Shown in pieces: positions 9,029 through 19,350 of a stretch of 36,991 bases of DNA. Positions within the stretch are counted from its first letter, which is position 1, and every line of letters starts with the position of its first letter. The stretch lies in assembly GCA_031267725.1 (NCBI GenBank), contig JAIRYO010000005.1, positions 1-36,991 on the forward strand, in the 5' to 3' direction. The position numbers and the translations under genes were made by a program. This DNA is from Holosporales bacterium. GTDB taxonomy: Bacteria; Pseudomonadota; Alphaproteobacteria; RUG11792. Below the pieces are notes generated by a model, which worked only from the letters and a program-made list of their open reading frames with translations, was not told the DNA's origin and ran no database searches.

Positions 9029-10392
9029 TTTTTTCCTTTTTCTTTCGGTAAGTATAAGATTACTTCACTAGGCTGCACTTTCACATCAGATCCCGGATTG
9101 AATATATGAAAATTTTGCTCTCCTTTTATGAAATCGTCATCTATTTCAACTTCAAAAAGCGTAACCCCTATTCCTGGAAGAATTTGCGATACCAACTCTT
9201 CAGGTAAAATATTTCTTTTTGCGCCTTTTACCCTTTTTATCCTAATTTTCTCAAGCGTAGAATCTGAAGCCATTACCGCGCTATCTACCCAATGAACTAT
9301 ATCAGAAACATTGGAAGCTGCTTCAGTTTTGATTCCTATATAAAACTTCCCAGAAGTGGATTTTTCTATATCCTCTATGGAAAGATATCTGTAAAAGAAT
9401 TTATTTTTTCTATTAAATGAGCTTACAGAAAATCCTCGTTCTATGCTTAAAATATAATGTTCTATGAGAGTTATTACCTGATATAAACAACCGTCTATAT
9501 CGTTATGATCATAAGGCTGCATAACCGGAACTACATCAGTTGGAATTAAAATAGAGACTCCCCCAAGAACGTTCGACAGCTCTTTGTATAGCTCATATGG
9601 TCTTATTTCGTTACTATAAATTAAAGCTTCTAATCCCGGCATTACCATCATAATCTGTTCAAGAATTTTTCGAGAACCAAAGACCATGTTCTCAGATGAG
9701 GAATGCCGCAATTTTTCTGATAAGTATACCGCTTTTTCCCGAATCGATCTTGTTAGCATATTGCATCTTTCCCAAAGCGGGAAGTGCTTTTCTATAAAAA
9801 AGCAAGGAGGAGTCCAATTTTTTACGTGAAAAACCCCATCTAAGCGAATAATTTTACAAAGGGGAAATCCAATACAGAATTCTGGCATATTTCTTCCAAC
9901 GCATAGGAATCCATTCGGAAACAATCTGGGAATTTTAACCACATTTTCTTTGATGTTATCGTCAGGAACCAATTCTCCCTCAATCGAGTAATACCTAGTT
10001 GGATTGCCGAGAATTGGAGAAACGTCATCAGAACTCTCGGCAATTGCAAGATAAATGATACATTCATTATCTTCATCTTTCATAGAGATGTTTAAATCAA
10101 TTTCCAAAGATTTTAATCCGACACACTTTTCTGGAAAGAAGCTAAAAATCAATCCATCTGGAAAAACGGCTTCAATTTCTCTTATTCTATATATCCCACC
10201 ACTGAGAGCAACTGTATCAGTCTTCAAATGCCTAACTCCGAAATGGTTTGAAGAAAGAAGTTGAATTTGGCTTGCGAAAACGCGAAAATTGCGTAAATCA
10301 TTTTGTTGGAAATGGTGTTGAGATAACAACATTCCCTCATGCCAATTTATATCACATGGAACTGGAAATATCTTTTTTTTGCTATTTGTCAT
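9025..10392 (-). CDS. tssK: Type VI secretion system baseplate subunit TssK
   Basis: Start motif INWHEGMLLSQHHFQQND is diagnostic for TssK/ImpJ; 455 aa; ATGA overlap with tssL. Confidence 0.93.
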   Translation of the reverse strand: MTNSKKKIFPVPCDINWHEGMLLSQHHFQQNDLRNFRVFASQIQLLSSNHFGVRHLKTDTVALSGGIYRIREIEAVFPDGLIFSFFPEKCVGLKSLEIDLNISMKDEDNECIIYLAIAESSDDVSPILGNPTRYYSIEGELVPDDNIKENVVKIPRLFPNGFLCVGRNMPEFCIGFPLCKIIRLDGVFHVKNWTPPCFFIEKHFPLWERCNMLTRSIREKAVYLSEKLRHSSSENMVFGSRKILEQIMMVMPGLEALIYSNEIRPYELYKELSNVLGGVSILIPTDVVPVMQPYDHNDIDGCLYQVITLIEHYILSIERGFSVSSFNRKNKFFYRYLSIEDIEKSTSGKFYIGIKTEAASNVSDIVHWVDSAVMASDSTLEKIRIKRVKGAKRNILPEELVSQILPGIGVTLFEVEIDDDFIKGEQNFHIFNPGSDVKVQPSEVILYLPKEKGKK

Positions 10393-10492
10393 AAAATTTT
10401 TGGCTAATATTAAACATCAAACTCTCTATTATACATTTGATATCTTATAAAAAACGTGACAAAATTTATACAAATTTATTCAAATTTTGATT

Positions 10493-11458
10493 TTATCGTT
10501 CTTGCAACATTTCAGGAGTAACTACGGATTTTAGGCCTTTTTTAATATTTTTAATGGCTATAAGGTGAGATTTATATTCCTCTGAAAAAATATGTGAAAG
10601 ATTACCTTTATTTGCGACAAAGAAAAAATATTTCGTTTTAGCGGGAGTCATAGCGGATAATATCGCTGCTTTCCCTGGGCAGCAGATAGCAGTCGGAGGC
10701 AAACCACTGTTTCTATATGTATTATACTTTGACTCAAACCAGAGATCTTTTCTTGTTAATTTTCGTCCAATCTTTCCATACCCATTTGATATTGCATAGA
10801 TTACAGTGGGATCACTCTGAAGCCTCATTTTTTTTAAAAGCCTATTATGAAAGACTGATGATAACAAAGGCCTCTCTTCAGCAAGTGCCGCCTCTTTCTC
10901 GATTATGGAAGCTAATATTAAAACTTCCTTCATCGACAAAGTAGTTTTATTTTGAGGTAAGAGCTCAGCCATAATTTTTAACATTTGGTTTTTCATTTTA
11001 TTAATAACCGAAAACTTCGAATCACCAATGCAATAAAAATACGTGTCCGGCATGAGGCTTCCTTCTTCTGGAATATCTAAAATTTCCCCAAAAAGGAATT
11101 CGTTATCATTAATTATGTCTACGATCATCTTAACTGTGTATCCTTCTGGAATTGTCAACTTATGAACAATTTTCTCCCCAATTAACATTTTGATCATAAA
11201 AGAAAACGCCGTCTCTCCTTTTTTTACTACATACTCACCACTTTGAATTTTATTTTTTACTGCAGGCATATTTTCTAGTAGAAAAAAGACGTTTATCGCT
11301 CCAAAGGATTTGTCTTCCTTAATTTTTTCATACAAATTTTCATTTTTTAAGTATATCAAAGAGTGGTCGTCCAGAGTGCTTGTTCTCAGTAAAATGGCTA
11401 AAATAGAAAAGACAGCTACAGTGAAAATTAGAAGAAATTTTTTCATTCGATAATTCAA
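10493..11458 (-). CDS. mltG: Endolytic peptidoglycan transglycosylase MltG (YceG-like)
   Basis: YceG motifs: LTIPEGYTVKMIVDII, EGSLMPDTYFY, ASIIEKEAALAEERPLLSSVFHNRL, MRLQSDPTVIYA, YNTYRNSGLPPTAICCPG. Confidence 0.93.
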   Translation of the reverse strand: MNYRMKKFLLIFTVAVFSILAILLRTSTLDDHSLIYLKNENLYEKIKEDKSFGAINVFFLLENMPAVKNKIQSGEYVVKKGETAFSFMIKMLIGEKIVHKLTIPEGYTVKMIVDIINDNEFLFGEILDIPEEGSLMPDTYFYCIGDSKFSVINKMKNQMLKIMAELLPQNKTTLSMKEVLILASIIEKEAALAEERPLLSSVFHNRLLKKMRLQSDPTVIYAISNGYGKIGRKLTRKDLWFESKYNTYRNSGLPPTAICCPGKAAILSAMTPAKTKYFFFVANKGNLSHIFSEEYKSHLIAIKNIKKGLKSVVTPEMLQER

Positions 11459-11459
11459 A

Positions 11460-11534
<75 letters not shown>

Positions 11535-11721
11535 ACTAAACAACAATATGGATTATATAAAATCTCCCTAGTTTACACAATCTAAAATCGATCCTTGTAT
11601 ACGTTCAAACAGATGTGAAGTTAGTTTCCGTTTATTAATAAGTGTGAATCCGTCACAACCAAACCTGAATAGATAGACTACCAAATCCTCAAGGGAAAAG
11701 GAGTAACTAATAAGGCAAATT

Positions 11722-12183
11722 TTATCCTTTATTATTCGTTTTTCTATATTTCCCCAACCCCCCGAAAGTTTCTCCGATAATTCCAGAATTCCGCCCTTCC
11801 GTCTTTGTCTTTTTAGTAATCATTTCAACTTCCTCTTCATGCTTATTTTCGGTAACGGATTTCACAATCCCATGAGCATTAAAAGAAATTGCGACAGTCC
11901 TCTGATCTATAACTTTTGGCTCCAAGAAACCATTCTTTTCCAGTCTCTTTGAAACATAATACCAAGTATATCCGCCATCCGCCATTTCAATCGAGGACCT
12001 CACAGTCGGAGAACCAAATTTTTCAAAAATTGCCTGAGCAGAGTCTTTTCCAATCACAATCCCTTTAAAATCCACTGATTCAAGGACATACCCCCTGTTA
12101 ATCATGGTCTTATCGCAAGCAGTCGTTCCGCAAATTACCACTATTAACAATAAATCAAGAAATCTCATTATCAACCACTTCAT
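11722..12183 (-). CDS. bamE: Outer membrane assembly lipoprotein, BamE/SmpA-like
   Basis: Lipobox-like signal ([13 protein letters not shown]), then [34 protein letters not shown] and TWYYVS; typical of alphaproteobacterial BamE. Confidence 0.75.
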   Translation of the reverse strand: MKWLIMRFLDLLLIVVICGTTACDKTMINRGYVLESVDFKGIVIGKDSAQAIFEKFGSPTVRSSIEMADGGYTWYYVSKRLEKNGFLEPKVIDQRTVAISFNAHGIVKSVTENKHEEEVEMITKKTKTEGRNSGIIGETFGGLGKYRKTNNKG

Positions 12184-12574
12184 CGAAATTTTTGCCCTTT
12201 TCCAAATTCGATTTTGCTTTCCTCTCTACAAACTCTATAACCGCCATAGGGGCGGAATCCCCATATCTAAAACCCGCTTTCATTATCCTTATATATCCTC
12301 CCGGCCTATTAGCAAACCTAGGAGCAATTTCATCAAACAACCTTTTAACAATCTCTAAATTTTGCAATCTAGAAACAGCAAGTCTCTTTGCGTGAAGAGT
12401 TCCTTTTCTGGCCATTGTTATTAATTTTTCAACTATCGGCCTTAACTCCTTTGCCTTAGGAAGAGTTGTTCTGATTTGTTCATGTTCTAAGAGTGAGCAT
12501 GACATGGCCCTGAACATGGCCTTTCTATGCGAACTAGTCCTATTTAATCTACGTTTTGCGAAACCATGTCTCAT
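12155..12574 (-). CDS. rplQ: 50S ribosomal protein L17
   Basis: [24 protein letters not shown]...; start at internal ATG 12574 rather than the ORF-track start. Confidence 0.95.
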   Translation of the reverse strand: MRHGFAKRRLNRTSSHRKAMFRAMSCSLLEHEQIRTTLPKAKELRPIVEKLITMARKGTLHAKRLAVSRLQNLEIVKRLFDEIAPRFANRPGGYIRIMKAGFRYGDSAPMAVIEFVERKAKSNLEKGKNFDEVVDNEIS

Positions 12575-12590
12575 AAATATCCTCCAACAA

Positions 12591-13604
12591 TTAATTATAC
12601 TGATCATCAAGCTTCTTGGATAACTCATCCAAATTCTCTGGTGGCCATCCAAGCACTGTCATTCCAAATGACAACCCCATACTTGACAACAAAAGCTTGA
12701 TTTCATTTAAGGATTTTCTGCCAAAATTCGGAGTTTTCAGCATGTCTAACTCAGATCTTTGAATCAAATCCCCGATATAGAATATGTTCTCGTTTTTTAA
12801 ACAATTTGCAGACCTGACCGAAAGTTCCAATTCATCCACCTTTCTTAACAAATTCTTATTGAATGGAAACTCATCACTTTCTTCTTTCTGCTCGTACGCC
12901 TGGACCTCTTCAAAATTTACGAAATGCAAAAAATGATCCTTTAAGATAGCACTAGCCCGAGCTAACGCATCATCCGGGGTCACAGAACCATCCGTTTTTA
13001 CTTTCAAAATCAATTTGTCATAATCCGTCCTCTGCCCAACTCTCGTTTGTTCAACTTTAAAATCTACTAACTCAACTGGGCTAAAAATGGCATCAATGGC
13101 TATAAGTCCTATGCTAGCTCCCTCTCCTGCTTGATCAGTAGCTGGAACATAGCCTTTACCGGAATCGATCGTAAGTTCCATATTAAGCTTTGCGCCTTCT
13201 CCTAACGTACAGATAAAGTGGTCAGGATCCAAAATTTCGACATCACTAGAGCATTCAATATCTTTTGCGCAAACAACTTTTGCCCCCTCTGCAGAAATCC
13301 TCACAGTCTTGGCTCTATCAGCATGCGTCTAAATTCTTAAAGCTTTCAAATTAAGGATAATTTCAGGAACGTCTTCCCTCACCCCCGGAATGACGGAAAA
13401 CTCGTGAGCAACCCCATCTATTTTTATGGCAGTCACTGCAGAACCCGTAATAGAGGTTAACAAAGTTCGCCTCAAAGCATTTCCTAAAGTTATTCCAAAT
13501 CCCCTCTCCAACGGTTCTATCACTATTGTTGCCTCTTTTAGCTGAGGATCCAAATAGCTTACATCCACCTTTCCGGGCCTTATTAACGTTTTCCAAGTAT
13601 TCAC
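12591..13604 (-). CDS. rpoA: DNA-directed RNA polymerase subunit alpha with one in-frame TAG at 13329-13331
   Basis: ORFs 13329-13604 (91 aa) and 12591-13304 (237 aa) share one frame, separated only by TAG plus 8 sense codons (THADRAKT). Together 337 residues, with intact N-terminal domain motifs and C-terminal domain ([30 protein letters not shown]). Confidence 0.9.
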
Positions 13605-13626
13605 TCAAATCGCTCCATATAAAAAG

Positions 13627-14019
13627 TCAATTTCTGCGGGCTTTTGGCGGCCTACAACCATTATGTGGCAAAGGAGTTTCATCAGATATTGATGTAACAA
13701 CAAAGCCCGCCGTTTGTAATGATCTTATTGCGGTTTCCCTTCCTGCGCCTGGCCCCCTCACGATAACTCTAACATTCTTCACTCCATGCTCAGCAGCCTT
13801 TCTCGCTACATCTTCCGCCGCTAACTGAGCCGCATACGGCGTGGACTTTCTAGCACCTTTAAAACCAACAACTCCACCAGAACCAGAAGAAATTGTATTT
13901 CCTGCTTCATCTGATATCGTTATTATAGTGTTATTAAACGTAGCGTTAACATGCGCAACGGCATTAACCACATTCTTTTTTTCCCTCTTTTTTACTCTTC
14001 CAACAGTCTTTTGCACCAT
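13627..14019 (-). CDS. rpsK: 30S ribosomal protein S11
   Basis: [23 protein letters not shown]...[19 protein letters not shown]...[12 protein letters not shown]. Confidence 0.97.
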   Translation of the reverse strand: MVQKTVGRVKKREKKNVVNAVAHVNATFNNTIITISDEAGNTISSGSGGVVGFKGARKSTPYAAQLAAEDVARKAAEHGVKNVRVIVRGPGAGRETAIRSLQTAGFVVTSISDETPLPHNGCRPPKARRN

Positions 14020-14031
14020 AAACCACCTATA

Positions 14032-14409
14032 CTATCTAGTTGCTATCTTCTTACCCGCAATAGGAACAGCTTTCCCCTTACGCGTTCTCGCATTAGTATG
14101 CGTCCTTTGCCCCCTTACCGGCAAGCCTTTTCTGTGACGTAAACCTCTATAACAGCCCAAATCCGCCACACGTTTTATATTCATTGAAATCTCTCTTCTT
14201 AGATCTCCTTCAACCTTGTAATTTCCGTCTATTATCTCTCTTATCTTTAACACTTCAGCGTCTGTTAAATCAAAAACTCTTCTACTTTCCGGAATCCCGG
14301 CTTCTTCCACAATACGCCTTGCGTGATAAGAACCTATACCAAAAATATAGGTCAAACCAACAAGAACTTTTTTTTGTGTAGGAATATTAACACCAGCAAT
14401 ACGAGCCAC
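14032..14409 (-). CDS. rpsM: 30S ribosomal protein S13
   Basis: [15 protein letters not shown]...[27 protein letters not shown] start overlaps the adk TAG (TAGTG). Confidence 0.97.
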   Translation of the reverse strand: MARIAGVNIPTQKKVLVGLTYIFGIGSYHARRIVEEAGIPESRRVFDLTDAEVLKIREIIDGNYKVEGDLRREISMNIKRVADLGCYRGLRHRKGLPVRGQRTHTNARTRKGKAVPIAGKKIATR

Positions 14410-15086
14410 TATTTACTCTCCTTATTCAAAATCTTCAACACCGCCCCTTTTACATCATCAAAACCCACATCCGCATCTATTCTTTTTAAAACACCGTAAT
14501 TAGAATAAAACTCGATCAAGGGACTCGTCTCTTTATTATATTCAAGAACCCTCATTTTTAACGCTTCCTCATTGTCATCAACTCTTCGAGAAAATTGACT
14601 AGACCCACAAACATCACAAACTCCCTCATTCTCGGGTGCCAAGAAAAAATCATTGTATATCTTACCACACTTGGAACACTTATATCTACCAAGAACTCTT
14701 TTGAGTATAACATCGTCATCAACGACGAAATTCAGGACATGATCTATACTCTTTCCTAAACCATTAGCAAAATCGTCAAAAATCTCCGCCTGAACCACCG
14801 TTCTCGGAAAACCATCAAACAGCACATCTCTACTCGCAATGGAATCAATTTCCGCAAGCTCACTTCTCACGAGATCAAAAACCACTTCGTTTGGTAAAAG
14901 CTCCCCCTTGTCCATTATGTCTCCAATAGTCTTTTCACCAGACATGATAGGTTTCGATTTGTTATTTCTCAACATCTCACCAACCGAAACGGATACGAAA
15001 CCTTTTTCAGAAACAAGATACTCTGCTTGAGTTCCTTTACCACTTCCAGGAGCCCCCAATAAAACAACCCATATGTTATTACTCAT
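14409..15086 (-). CDS. adk: Adenylate kinase with Cys4 zinc-type LID
   Basis: [30 protein letters not shown] Cys pairs (CSKCGKIY...[15 protein letters not shown]). Confidence 0.95.
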   Translation of the reverse strand: MSNNIWVVLLGAPGSGKGTQAEYLVSEKGFVSVSVGEMLRNNKSKPIMSGEKTIGDIMDKGELLPNEVVFDLVRSELAEIDSIASRDVLFDGFPRTVVQAEIFDDFANGLGKSIDHVLNFVVDDDVILKRVLGRYKCSKCGKIYNDFFLAPENEGVCDVCGSSQFSRRVDDNEEALKMRVLEYNKETSPLIEFYSNYGVLKRIDADVGFDDVKGAVLKILNKESK

Positions 15087-15095
15087 AACCTCTGC

Positions 15096-16436
15096 TTACA
15101 TTCCTTTCAACTTACTTCTTTTGAACAGTCCCTCATATTGCTGAGCAATCATATGAGATTGAAACTGAGCAACCGTATCAATCGAAACATTAACAACAAT
15201 CAGAAGACTGGTTCCGCCAAAATAAAAAGGCAAGGATATTTGAGAAAGCAGTATCTCAGGTAATACACAGATAAAACATAAGTATAGAGAGCCAATTACG
15301 GTTAACCTCATCAATAGAGTATCTATGTAATCAGCAGTCGCTTCTCCAGGTCTTATTCCTGGAATATAACTTCCAGATTTTTTTAAATTATCCGCCGTTT
15401 CTTTCGGATTAAACATAATGGCAGTATAGAAAAAAGCAAAGAAAATTACCGCAGCACAAAAGCAGAATATATACAATGGCTGCCCATGATTAAACACCCT
15501 TGAAATCGTCCCAAGAACGGAATCAGGATCAACCGAGCCAAACCCAGCAATCGTCACCGGAAGCAATAATATGGAAGAAGCAAAAATGGGAGGAATAACT
15601 CCAGCGTTATTGAGTTTAAGAGGAAGATATGAGTTTTGTTGCTGAGCCGGCATATTAACCATAGTTTGCCGTTTTGGATATTGAATAACAACTTTTCTAT
15701 TGGCTTTCTCCATAAAGATTATAAAAGCAATAACAGCAATAACCATTATTAACAAAACGAGCAAGGCCATTATAGAAATAGCCCCCTGCTTTCCCATAGC
15801 AAAAGTGTTAAACAACGCTGCCGGTAAATTAGCGACTATACCTGAATAGATAATTATGGAAGATCCGTTACCTAGACCTCTTGAGGATATCTGTTCGCCA
15901 AGCCACATGATAAAAAGTGTTCCCCCCGTTAAAGAAGTCATAGTTGTAAATCTGAAAAACATCCCTGGATCAAGAACAGCACATCCCGAATGTCCCATCA
16001 TTCGTTCAAGTCCCACAGCTATTCCATACCCTTGCAGCAACGCAAGAGCTACTGTGCCATATCTCGTATACTGATTAATTTTTCGTTTTCCAGATTCCCC
16101 CTCCTTTTTTAAAGCAGCAAGCTGAGGAGACATAGACGTCAAAAGTTGAACTATGATACTAGCCGAGATATACGGCATGATGTTCAGCGAAAACACAGTC
16201 ATACGACCGATCGCTCCTCCGGAAAACATATCTAAAACGCCAAACAGACCCCCAGCATGGTTTCTGGTAAACTCGGAAACAACGGCTGGATTTATACTAG
16301 GAAGAGGAATATATGTTCCTAACCTATATACAACTAATATAAAGAGAGTGAATAATATACGCTTCTTCAAATCTATCGATTTCTTAAAAGAGGAAAGGTT
16401 AAAATTTTTCGCAAACTGTTCTATGGAAGATACCAT
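15096..16436 (-). CDS. secY: Preprotein translocase subunit SecY
   Basis: 446 aa, multispanning; RLGTYIPLPSINP, LNIMPYISASIIVQLLT, FNPKETADNLKKSGSYIPGIRPG. Confidence 0.97.
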   Translation of the reverse strand: MVSSIEQFAKNFNLSSFKKSIDLKKRILFTLFILVVYRLGTYIPLPSINPAVVSEFTRNHAGGLFGVLDMFSGGAIGRMTVFSLNIMPYISASIIVQLLTSMSPQLAALKKEGESGKRKINQYTRYGTVALALLQGYGIAVGLERMMGHSGCAVLDPGMFFRFTTMTSLTGGTLFIMWLGEQISSRGLGNGSSIIIYSGIVANLPAALFNTFAMGKQGAISIMALLVLLIMVIAVIAFIIFMEKANRKVVIQYPKRQTMVNMPAQQQNSYLPLKLNNAGVIPPIFASSILLLPVTIAGFGSVDPDSVLGTISRVFNHGQPLYIFCFCAAVIFFAFFYTAIMFNPKETADNLKKSGSYIPGIRPGEATADYIDTLLMRLTVIGSLYLCFICVLPEILLSQISLPFYFGGTSLLIVVNVSIDTVAQFQSHMIAQQYEGLFKRSKLKGM

Positions 16437-16445
16437 TTTAACTCC

Positions 16446-16913
16446 CTACCCTATCGTTAAGGTTCCACCCACTTTTTCAAGCAGGTCTTTTGCCTTCATA
16501 CTAGATCTTTTCGCTAAAATTTTCACGGGAAAATTGATTTTTCCATTCGCAATCAATGAGACGCCATCAGCTGAGCTTGGCATATATCCAATCTTTACTA
16601 AAAACTTTTTATCAATTGTCTCCCCTTCAGGAAGAAGCTTATTTTTCAATATTCTATAAATTTTAAAAAAATCCAACTCATACAGTTTTAATCCATGAAT
16701 ATTAACGAATCCCCTTTTAGGCAACCTTCTATAAATCGGCGTTTGCCCACCTTCGAACCCATTCAAACTCACTCCGGATCTGGCCGTTTGCCCCTTTCCT
16801 CCCCTACCAGAGGTCTTCCCCAAACCGGAGCCAATACCACGTCCCAAAAGCTTAACTTTTTGCCTTGCGCCACTGTTATCACGTATGTTATTCAATTTAA
16901 AATTATCAATCAT
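16446..16913 (-). CDS. rplO: 50S ribosomal protein L15
   Basis: GRGIGSGLGKTSGRGGKGQTARSGV...FEGGQTPIYRRLPKRGF. Confidence 0.96.
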   Translation of the reverse strand: MIDNFKLNNIRDNSGARQKVKLLGRGIGSGLGKTSGRGGKGQTARSGVSLNGFEGGQTPIYRRLPKRGFVNIHGLKLYELDFFKIYRILKNKLLPEGETIDKKFLVKIGYMPSSADGVSLIANGKINFPVKILAKRSSMKAKDLLEKVGGTLTIG

Positions 16914-16921
16914 ATATCCCT

Positions 16922-17104
16922 CTACGACACAACCTTTACCATATGACGGACTTTTTCAATCAGTTTTAAAACCGAATTATCCGCAACGAGCTCTCTTTCT
17001 GCACCTATTTTGCCCAAACCAAGAGACTTTAAATACAAAGCTTGACGCTTACTTCTCCTTATAGCGCTGCCACTCTGCCTTATTTTAATCATTTCTTTTT
17101 TCAC
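16922..17104 (-). CDS. rpmD: 50S ribosomal protein L30
   Basis: IKIRQSGSAIRRSKRQALYLKSLGLGKIG; position between rplO and rpsE. Confidence 0.93.
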   Translation of the reverse strand: MKKEMIKIRQSGSAIRRSKRQALYLKSLGLGKIGAERELVADNSVLKLIEKVRHMVKVVS

Positions 17105-17122
17105 TGTCGTATCTCCAATTTT

Positions 17123-17689
17123 CTAATTTTCCTGAGCAGACACATTTTTTTGGCCCGCATATCTTCTTTCAAGAATATCTGTAATCTTCTTCCCAAGCTT
17201 CGCAGCAATTTGCTTTGGAGGGATTATACCTCTTAACGCAGCAAAGGTAGCACGCACCATGTTATGATAATTTCCAGACCCTACCGACTTGCTAACTATA
17301 TCCTGAACACCTAGCGCCTCAAAAATAGCCCTCATCGGACCTCCTGCAATAACACCAGTACCAGCTGGAGCAGACCTTAAGAAAACATGACCAGCACCAG
17401 TTCGTGCGGAGGAATCGTGACGAATTGTCCGCCCTTCTCTTAGGTAAACTCTTATCATGCGCTTTTTTGCCTTTTCTCCCGCTTTTCTAACCGCGTCTGG
17501 AACCTCTCTCGCCTTAGCAGAAGCATATCCAACACGCCCTTTTCCATCACCTACAATCACTAAAGCTGAAAAACGCATATTCTTACCACCTTTAACAACT
17601 TTGGTAACCCTCCTAACGCTAACTAATTTTTCAACAAGCTGCTCCTGCGTTTCATTACGTTTTCTGTCGTTATCATTCACCTTCAGCAT
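17123..17689 (-). CDS. rpsE: 30S ribosomal protein S5
   Basis: [40 protein letters not shown]. Confidence 0.97.
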   Translation of the reverse strand: MLKVNDNDRKRNETQEQLVEKLVSVRRVTKVVKGGKNMRFSALVIVGDGKGRVGYASAKAREVPDAVRKAGEKAKKRMIRVYLREGRTIRHDSSARTGAGHVFLRSAPAGTGVIAGGPMRAIFEALGVQDIVSKSVGSGNYHNMVRATFAALRGIIPPKQIAAKLGKKITDILERRYAGQKNVSAQEN

Positions 17690-17700
17690 AACAATCCATC

Positions 17701-18063
17701 CTAAAAATTAAGACCACTCTCTCTCGCACTATCAGCGAGAACCTTAATTCTCCCATGATATAAGAATCCAGATCTATCAAAAACTACACTAGATATGTTC
17801 TTTTCCTTGGCTTTTAAAGCAACTGCCTTACCAACACAAATTGCCGCCTCTTTATTCCCGCCACTTTTAACCTTATCTTTTATATCCTTCGATAAAGTTG
17901 AAACGTGAATAATCGTATTTTTTCCACTCTCATCCAGTATCTGGGCATACATATGATTGTTTGTTCTATGCACCAACAATCTATACTTTCCCTTTAACGA
18001 AGCGGAAACTTTGAAACGCTGCCTAGATTTACGAATTTCACGCAATTGAATTGAAGTTTTCAT
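17701..18063 (-). CDS. rplR: 50S ribosomal protein L18
   Basis: [18 protein letters not shown]...[28 protein letters not shown]; internal Met start at 18063. Confidence 0.95.
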   Translation of the reverse strand: MKTSIQLREIRKSRQRFKVSASLKGKYRLLVHRTNNHMYAQILDESGKNTIIHVSTLSKDIKDKVKSGGNKEAAICVGKAVALKAKEKNISSVVFDRSGFLYHGRIKVLADSARESGLNF

Positions 18064-18064
18064 A

Positions 18065-18598
18065 CTATTTCTTCTTCCCCTCTTTTCTATATACAAACTC
18101 TCCCATTTTTATAATTCCCTTCCCTTTATAAGGCTCCGGTTTTCTATGACTTCTCAAAAAGGCAGCAACATCACCAATCTGCTTTTTCGAATGCCCTCCA
18201 ATAGTCAACAAAGTAGGTTTAGAGCAAGTTATGGTAATTCCTTTTGGAATCTCATATTCAATATCATGACTAAACCCAAGCTGCATAACCAATTTATTTC
18301 CAGAAACAGAGGCTTTATAACCAACTCCAATCATCTCTAAATCGACCTTAAACCCCTTATCCAATCCGATCACCATATTGCTTATATTTCGCTGAGAAGT
18401 CCCCCAAATGGAACGAGTTATTTTCCCAGAGTCCTGGGGAGTTAACAAAATTCCATCGGAAGAAACTTTAGCAATAATACAAGGAGGAATCGTATAAGTT
18501 TCCTCAACTCCATTTTTTTTCACAGTCAAGACAGCGCCATCATGAGCAACGCTGATTCCCGCCGGAATCGTGACCATATGCTTACCAACTCTAGACAC
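18065..18598 (-). CDS. rplF: 50S ribosomal protein L6
   Basis: SRVGKHMVTIPAGISV...RKPEPYKGKGIIKMGEFVYRKEGKKK; GTG start inferred at 18598. Confidence 0.95.
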   Translation of the reverse strand: MSRVGKHMVTIPAGISVAHDGAVLTVKKNGVEETYTIPPCIIAKVSSDGILLTPQDSGKITRSIWGTSQRNISNMVIGLDKGFKVDLEMIGVGYKASVSGNKLVMQLGFSHDIEYEIPKGITITCSKPTLLTIGGHSKKQIGDVAAFLRSHRKPEPYKGKGIIKMGEFVYRKEGKKK

Positions 18599-18608
18599 AA
18601 ATACCCCC

Positions 18609-19013
18609 TCAAAAAACAGAACAGATGACTTCGCCACCAAGCGAATGTTTTCTAGCTTCAGTATCAGACATAACCCCCATGTCCGTCGAAAGAATATTTA
18701 TTCCCATACCATTTTTCACAAAAGGGAGTTTACTAATTGAAGAATAAATTCGTCTTCCAGGTTTTGAAATTCGTTTAATCTCACAAATAACCGGTTTCCC
18801 TTCAAAATACTTCAATTCTATCCTCAAGACTCTATGCCTAATCCCCTTTTCAGACCCAATAACAGAGTAGCCCCTGACATAACCTTCACTCAAAAGAACC
18901 TTAACAACATCCTCTCTATTCCTCGACATCGGAGAATCTACAACTTTCTTATTCACCATTTGGGCGTTTCTAATCCTTGTAATTAAATCGCTAATCGAAT
19001 CAACAACACTCAC
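18609..19013 (-). CDS. rpsH: 30S ribosomal protein S8
   Basis: DSISDLITRIRNAQMV...MSDTEARKHSLGGEVICSVF. Confidence 0.97.
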   Translation of the reverse strand: MSVVDSISDLITRIRNAQMVNKKVVDSPMSRNREDVVKVLLSEGYVRGYSVIGSEKGIRHRVLRIELKYFEGKPVICEIKRISKPGRRIYSSISKLPFVKNGMGINILSTDMGVMSDTEARKHSLGGEVICSVF

Positions 19014-19023
19014 TTTATATCTC

Positions 19024-19329
19024 CTACCAACTTGCCTTTGTTACACCAGGTAAAAATCCAGCTGAAGCCAACTCTCTCAAGGCTATTCTGGACATACCAA
19101 ATTTTCTATAAAAACCTCTTGGCCTTCCTGTCAAGCCACACCTATTTCTCACTCTCACCCTAGAAGAATTTCTCGGCATTTCTGCTAATTTATGAACCAT
19201 AGCGACCCTCTCATCAAGAGAGATCGTTCTGTTTCTTATAACCTTTTGCAATCCGAATCTGGTATCTTTTTTATTGCTTACCATTTTCATTCTTCTATTA
19301 TTGTTTTCGACAGCACTCTTTTTCGCCAT
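19024..19329 (-). CDS. rpsN: 30S ribosomal protein S14
   Basis: [13 protein letters not shown]...[45 protein letters not shown]. Confidence 0.97.
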   Translation of the reverse strand: MAKKSAVENNNRRMKMVSNKKDTRFGLQKVIRNRTISLDERVAMVHKLAEMPRNSSRVRVRNRCGLTGRPRGFYRKFGMSRIALRELASAGFLPGVTKASW

Positions 19330-19350
19330 ATCCTCTTTCCTAAAAAATCA

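Noticed and set aside
11560-11850. Overlapping minus-strand frame past bamE ([47 protein letters not shown]...)
   Set aside because: No ATG/GTG start visible and it is out of frame with the plausible BamE C-terminus; likely coincidental.
12590-13610. UAG reassigned to a sense codon genome-wide
   Set aside because: UAG is the natural stop of rplO, rpsM, adk, rplF and dnaX here, and reading through rplO would fuse it to SecY.
14409-15086. Zinc-type Adk as an anomaly suggesting horizontal transfer
   Set aside because: Cys4 LID adenylate kinases are known in other alphaproteobacteria and the gene is in its usual position next to secY.
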